This document shows, in pieces, positions 61,368 through 64,000 of a stretch of 64,000 bases of DNA. Positions within the stretch are counted from its first letter, which is position 1, and every line of letters begins with the position of its first letter. Origin of the DNA: an uncultured Dehalococcoidia bacterium (GTDB lineage: Bacteria; Chloroflexota; Dehalococcoidia; Lucifugimonadales; GCA-2712585); assembly GCA_951812825.1 (NCBI GenBank), contig OX638324.1:1797141-1861140 (forward strand), in the 5' to 3' direction. The notes beneath the pieces were generated by a model. That model saw nothing but the letters and a program-made list of their open reading frames with translations. It was not told where the DNA came from and made no database searches. Both the position numbers and the translations under genes were made by a program.

Positions 61368-62038
61368 ACTCTGAAGTCAGGAAAATCCTCAGCGAAGATT
61401 GGACAACACGAGAAGGACGCGACGTCCCTGATCCAGAGGACTTACGTCTAGGGAACGACGCGATGTTGTTGGATGGCACGGTACTGCACGCAGACCTTAG
61501 CGGCTCTACCAGCTTGGTTGACGAGAAAGAAGCTTGTTTCGCTGCGGAAGCCTATAAGTGCTTTTTAACATGCGCCGCCAGGGTCATTCGATCCGAAGGG
61601 GGAGAGATTACGGCGTATGATGGCGACCGCATCATGGCGGTTTATATTGGCGATTCCAAGAATACTGACGCTGCTCGCACTGCTCTCATGATCAACTATG
61701 CCGTGGAAAAAATCATCAACCCCGCGATTGGTGACTCTTACTCTAGTGGAACATTCAAAGTGAGGCACGTTATTGGCATTGATACAAGCAACCTCTTCGT
61801 GGCCCGCATCGGTGTCAGGGGAGACAATGATTTGGTTTGGGTTGGCAGGGCAGCTAACTATGCAGCAAAGTTGTCTGATGGATCAGGGGCTCCGACTCAG
61901 ATTACCTCAAAGGTCTATGACAAGCTGCATTCGTCAGTGAAATATGGAGACGGTGGCAACGATATTTGGACACCTGCGGTTCCCTCAAAACCGGGATGGG
62001 AACTTATTTATACCTCTAATTGGTGGTGGTGCATATGA
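61364..62038 (+). CDS. Class III nucleotide cyclase, Pycsar-like
   Basis: 224 residues, TTG start. Metal aspartates 44 (LHADLSGSTSLV) and 88 (AYDGDRIMAVYIGD), the KHV-like RHVIGIDTSNLFVARIGVRG, and the transition-state Asn 165 in VWVGRAANYAAKL. The single compact catalytic domain, the LRLGNDA lead-in and the GRAANYAAKL form match Pycsar uridylate/cytidylate cyclases, as I recall them, better than adenylate cyclases. Pycsar cyclases make cUMP or cCMP on infection and activate a nearby effector; none complete is seen here. GC is lower than the flanks. Confidence 0.75.
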   Translation: MNSEVRKILSEDWTTREGRDVPDPEDLRLGNDAMLLDGTVLHADLSGSTSLVDEKEACFAAEAYKCFLTCAARVIRSEGGEITAYDGDRIMAVYIGDSKNTDAARTALMINYAVEKIINPAIGDSYSSGTFKVRHVIGIDTSNLFVARIGVRGDNDLVWVGRAANYAAKLSDGSGAPTQITSKVYDKLHSSVKYGDGGNDIWTPAVPSKPGWELIYTSNWWWCI

Positions 62039-62042
62039 GGGT

Positions 62043-62363
62043 CTAGCGCCCGTAAGCCTCCACCCCTCTCAACCTCTCCGCCAGCCGGTCCTCCGCCACC
62101 TCCAGGTCGTACTGGCTCTGGAGGCCCATCCAGAAGGTGGGGGAATTTCCGAAGTAGCGGGCCAATAGCAGGGCGGTTTCGGCGGTGATGGACCGCTGGC
62201 CGTGAACGATGGAGTGAATCCGTCGGGCGTCGACGCCGATGGCTTTGGCCAGCCGGTATTGGGTGATCTTCATGGGTTGGAGGAAATCCTCGTTGAGGAT
62301 TTCTCCAGGGTGGATGGGAGGAAGTCTTTCGGGCTCGTGGGTAGCCTCGACGGTCATGGTCAC
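62043..62363 (-). CDS. higA: HigA-type antitoxin
   Basis: 106 residues. The XRE domain of the addiction-module family: IHPGEILNEDFLQPMKITQY, RLAKAIGVDARRIHSIVHGQ, ALLLARYFGNSPTFWMGLQS. It binds HigB and its own operator. It follows higB by 9 bases; the cyclase gene converges from the other side with a 4-base gap. Confidence 0.92.
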   Translation of the reverse strand: MTMTVEATHEPERLPPIHPGEILNEDFLQPMKITQYRLAKAIGVDARRIHSIVHGQRSITAETALLLARYFGNSPTFWMGLQSQYDLEVAEDRLAERLRGVEAYGR

Positions 62364-62372
62364 CTCTGATGC

Positions 62373-62654
62373 TTAGTGGTAATCGACTATCTCCACCTGG
62401 TAGGCGTCGCCATTGTCCCAGAAGAAGCAGATTCGCCACTGGTCGTTGATACGAATGCTGTGCCGACCGGTCCGGTCCCCAGAGAGGGATTCAAGACGGT
62501 TCCCCGGAGGCACTCTCAGGTCGTTCAGGTCGATGGCGTTGTTGATTATCATCAATTTTCGTTGTGCCCTACGCTGAATGTCCGCCGGAAACCTGGCTAC
62601 TCTTCGTCGCTCTGCGACTTCCTGGGTATCGTGGTTGCGGTAGCCTCGTATCAC
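62373..62654 (-). CDS. higB: HigB-type toxin
   Basis: 93 residues from GTG at 62654. RelE-superfamily ribosome-dependent mRNA nuclease. LNDLRVPPGNRLESLSGDRT and SIRINDQWRICFFWDNGDAY are the family signature, and EIVDYH ends it. The -10 box ends only 6 bases before the GTG, so the mRNA would begin at the start codon. Unlike the module at 55950, this one is intact. Confidence 0.92.
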   Translation of the reverse strand: MIRGYRNHDTQEVAERRRVARFPADIQRRAQRKLMIINNAIDLNDLRVPPGNRLESLSGDRTGRHSIRINDQWRICFFWDNGDAYQVEIVDYH

Positions 62655-62660
62655 TTAGGA

Positions 62661-62689
62661 ATGATAGTACAGCACACTAATAGTGTCAA
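62661..62689 (-). promoter_or_regulatory. Predicted promoter of higBA
   Basis: Minus strand: TTGACA (62689-62684), 17 bases, TATCAT (62666-62661). Transcription would start at about 62654. Confidence 0.65.
62674..62686. promoter_or_regulatory. Palindrome in the higBA promoter, probable HigA operator
   Basis: ACACTA-A-TAGTGT is a perfect inverted repeat lying in the spacer and overlapping the -35 box. HigA binding there would give autoregulation. Confidence 0.6.
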
Positions 62690-62701
62690 GCACAATGCCC
62701 C

Positions 62702-64000
62702 CTACCTTCTCGGGTCTATGGTCTCCAGGGGGTAGCGGACGGCCCAGCCGTCGATGCCGCCGGAGAGGGTGGACGCGGTGATGCCCCAGGCGTTCAGCTC
62801 CTGGGCCGCGTGGATGCTGCTGGATTCCCGGTGCCAGCTGCAGTAGGCTACCACCAGTCCTTCGATGCTAATTTGGGAATTCGCCCACTGGTCGATCTTG
62901 TCCGGCTCCACGCGGACGCTTCCCGGTATCCGGCCCTCGGCCCTTTCGTAGGTGGCGCGAGACCGCACGTCCAGAATCATGGGCGGCTGAGGACTCATTA
63001 TCAGCTGGTAGAGCTGCTCCGGCGTAATCAGCATCACGCTGGGGCCTTGGTGAACTATCAGGCTGTCCGCCGTGGCCGTCCGTTCCTCCACGAGATGTTG
63101 CTCCTTGGCCCGCCTCCTGTACCAGGTGCTGATGGGAGTGGCGCTGGCGCCGTGGATGCCCGTGGAAACCAGCACAACTATGCCCACGGTGGCCAGCAGT
63201 AGCTCCGCTCCCGGCACGTTGGCCTGTACCGCCAGAAGGGCCAGCAGCAGCGAGTTGAGACCCCGGGGTCCAAACCAGGCGATGAGGGTTTTGGCCTCGA
63301 AGCTCATGCGGGAGCGGGCCAGCACAAGGCTGAGAACCAGGGGGCGGATGGCGAAGATGACGATGCCGGCGAGGACCAGTGAGAGAACCACGTTGGTCCC
63401 CTGCATCATGGTGGAGAGGGTGGCGCCGAAGAGAACGAAGGCGAACAGCATGAACATTTCCGAGGTCACCTCGCCGTACTGGGTGAAGGAGTTGACCAGG
63501 CGGCGGTTGGTGACGGAGACGGCGAGGCCGGCGGCGAAGGCGGCGAGGAAACCGTCGCCCCCCACGGAGGTGGCGGCGGTATAGGCAAGAAGGACGATGC
63601 CGATGCCGGAGAGGGCTTGATGCTCCGTGCGGATGTTGAGGCGGGCGTCAATCCGCTTGATGAGGATGGCCCCCATGGCGCCGATGAGGGCGCCGATGGC
63701 GGGGCCCATGATGAGGAGCTGCACGAGAAAGGCGGACCACTGGCCCGCGTCGCGGCCCTGGGGCTCGCCGACGGCGATGAGTATCAGGATGATGGGCAGG
63801 ACAATCAGGTCGTTGGTGCCCGCCTCGATCTTAAGTATCTGCTTGATGGAGCGGGGAATTCGCCGGTCTCGCATCAACTCGCGGAGGACGACGGGATCGG
63901 TGGAGGCGAGGATGGCGCCGCCGAGGAAGGCCAGAATCCAGCCGAAGCCTATCATGAGGGCAAGGGGGACGGCGCCAAGGGCGATGATAATGGCGGTGCC
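62702..64000 (-). CDS. Cation:proton antiporter fused to a rhodanese domain (N terminus off the window)
   Basis: The last 433 codons are present; reading is open through the window end, so the ATG at 63955 is internal. A CPA1-type antiporter core has ASTDPVVLRELMRDRRIPRS, LKIEAGTNDLIVLPIILILI, an FGPRGLNSLLLALLAVQ motif and 9-10 membrane segments. A C-terminal rhodanese domain (from about 120 residues before the end) follows: PMILDVRSRATYERAEGRIP and the catalytic cysteine in LVVAYCSWHRESSSIHAA. Such fusions are unusual; sulphide or persulphide control of ion transport is a speculation. Confidence 0.85.
   Translation of the reverse strand, partial: GTAIIIALGAVPLALMIGFGWILAFLGGAILASTDPVVLRELMRDRRIPRSIKQILKIEAGTNDLIVLPIILILIAVGEPQGRDAGQWSAFLVQLLIMGPAIGALIGAMGAILIKRIDARLNIRTEHQALSGIGIVLLAYTAATSVGGDGFLAAFAAGLAVSVTNRRLVNSFTQYGEVTSEMFMLFAFVLFGATLSTMMQGTNVVLSLVLAGIVIFAIRPLVLSLVLARSRMSFEAKTLIAWFGPRGLNSLLLALLAVQANVPGAELLLATVGIVVLVSTGIHGASATPISTWYRRRAKEQHLVEERTATADSLIVHQGPSVMLITPEQLYQLIMSPQPPMILDVRSRATYERAEGRIPGSVRVEPDKIDQWANSQISIEGLVVAYCSWHRESSSIHAAQELNAWGITASTLSGGIDGWAVRYPLETIDPRR

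Overview
The window is about 60% GC, densely packed, and bacterial. The gene content and the many short palindromic intergenic repeats suggest an uncultivated Chloroflexota, SAR202/Dehalococcoidia-like. The grounds are: futalosine-route menaquinone genes, a Cys-type CcmE, a TtuA/TtuB tRNA-thiolation pair, a collagen-like lipoprotein, frequent GTG/TTG starts, and repeats of the types TGTCATTCTGAGC..GAAGAATCTC and GGATTCCCGC..GCGGGAATGACGG. This placement is an inference; no rRNA gene is present. I see no prophage and no CRISPR array.

Layout. 1-4803: start of an AcuC-like deacetylase gene (minus), then a TetR regulator heading an operon mqnE-mqnA-mqnC-mqnD for menaquinone. 4819-15700: methyltransferase, MetF-like reductase, ribF-tyrS, a class V aminotransferase, a coiled-coil protein, ligA-pth and gatC-gatA. 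15999-20403: an oligopeptide ABC transporter (two permeases, two ATPases) with no binding-protein gene beside it. 20536-24230 (minus): ttuB-ttuA, an unknown gene and uvrC. 24240-27222 (minus): small membrane protein, cytidylate-kinase-like protein, a nuclease fragment and a XerC/D recombinase. 27354-31744: PHP phosphoesterase, DinG-type exonuclease-helicase and OGG-type glycosylase, probably a repair operon. 31782-32390: a molybdopterin oxidoreductase. 32623-35559: ccmABCDE for cytochrome c maturation. 35711-38292 (minus): a 2-oxoacid:ferredoxin oxidoreductase. 38644-46117 (minus): hydrolase, tRNA-Gly, membrane pyrophosphatase, translin-like protein, ThiE with an extra domain, yraN, rnhB, mnmA. 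46518-52085: acyl-ACP-desaturase-like protein, rsfS, collagen-like lipoprotein, ndk, and tsaB-tsaE-thiL.

From about 52.1 kb the content is more accessory: phosphoesterase, tRNA-Lys, a DUF1801 protein, a HEPN-like protein, a GMC oxidoreductase, a HigB/HigA-type module with a frameshifted toxin, two amidases, a truncated antitoxin-like ORF and a VOC protein. After tRNA-Leu (61108-61189) lies a lower-GC segment with a 48-codon ORF overlapping a class III nucleotide cyclase. The cyclase resembles the Pycsar (cUMP/cCMP) anti-phage cyclases. It is followed by an intact HigB/HigA module and an antiporter-rhodanese fusion running off the end. The cyclase locus is the strongest candidate for an unusual system, because no complete effector gene is next to it.

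Many promoters fit TTGACA-like, N17-18, TACCAT/TATAAT-like. Several lie so close to the start codon that the mRNA would be leaderless or nearly so. All promoter calls are by eye.
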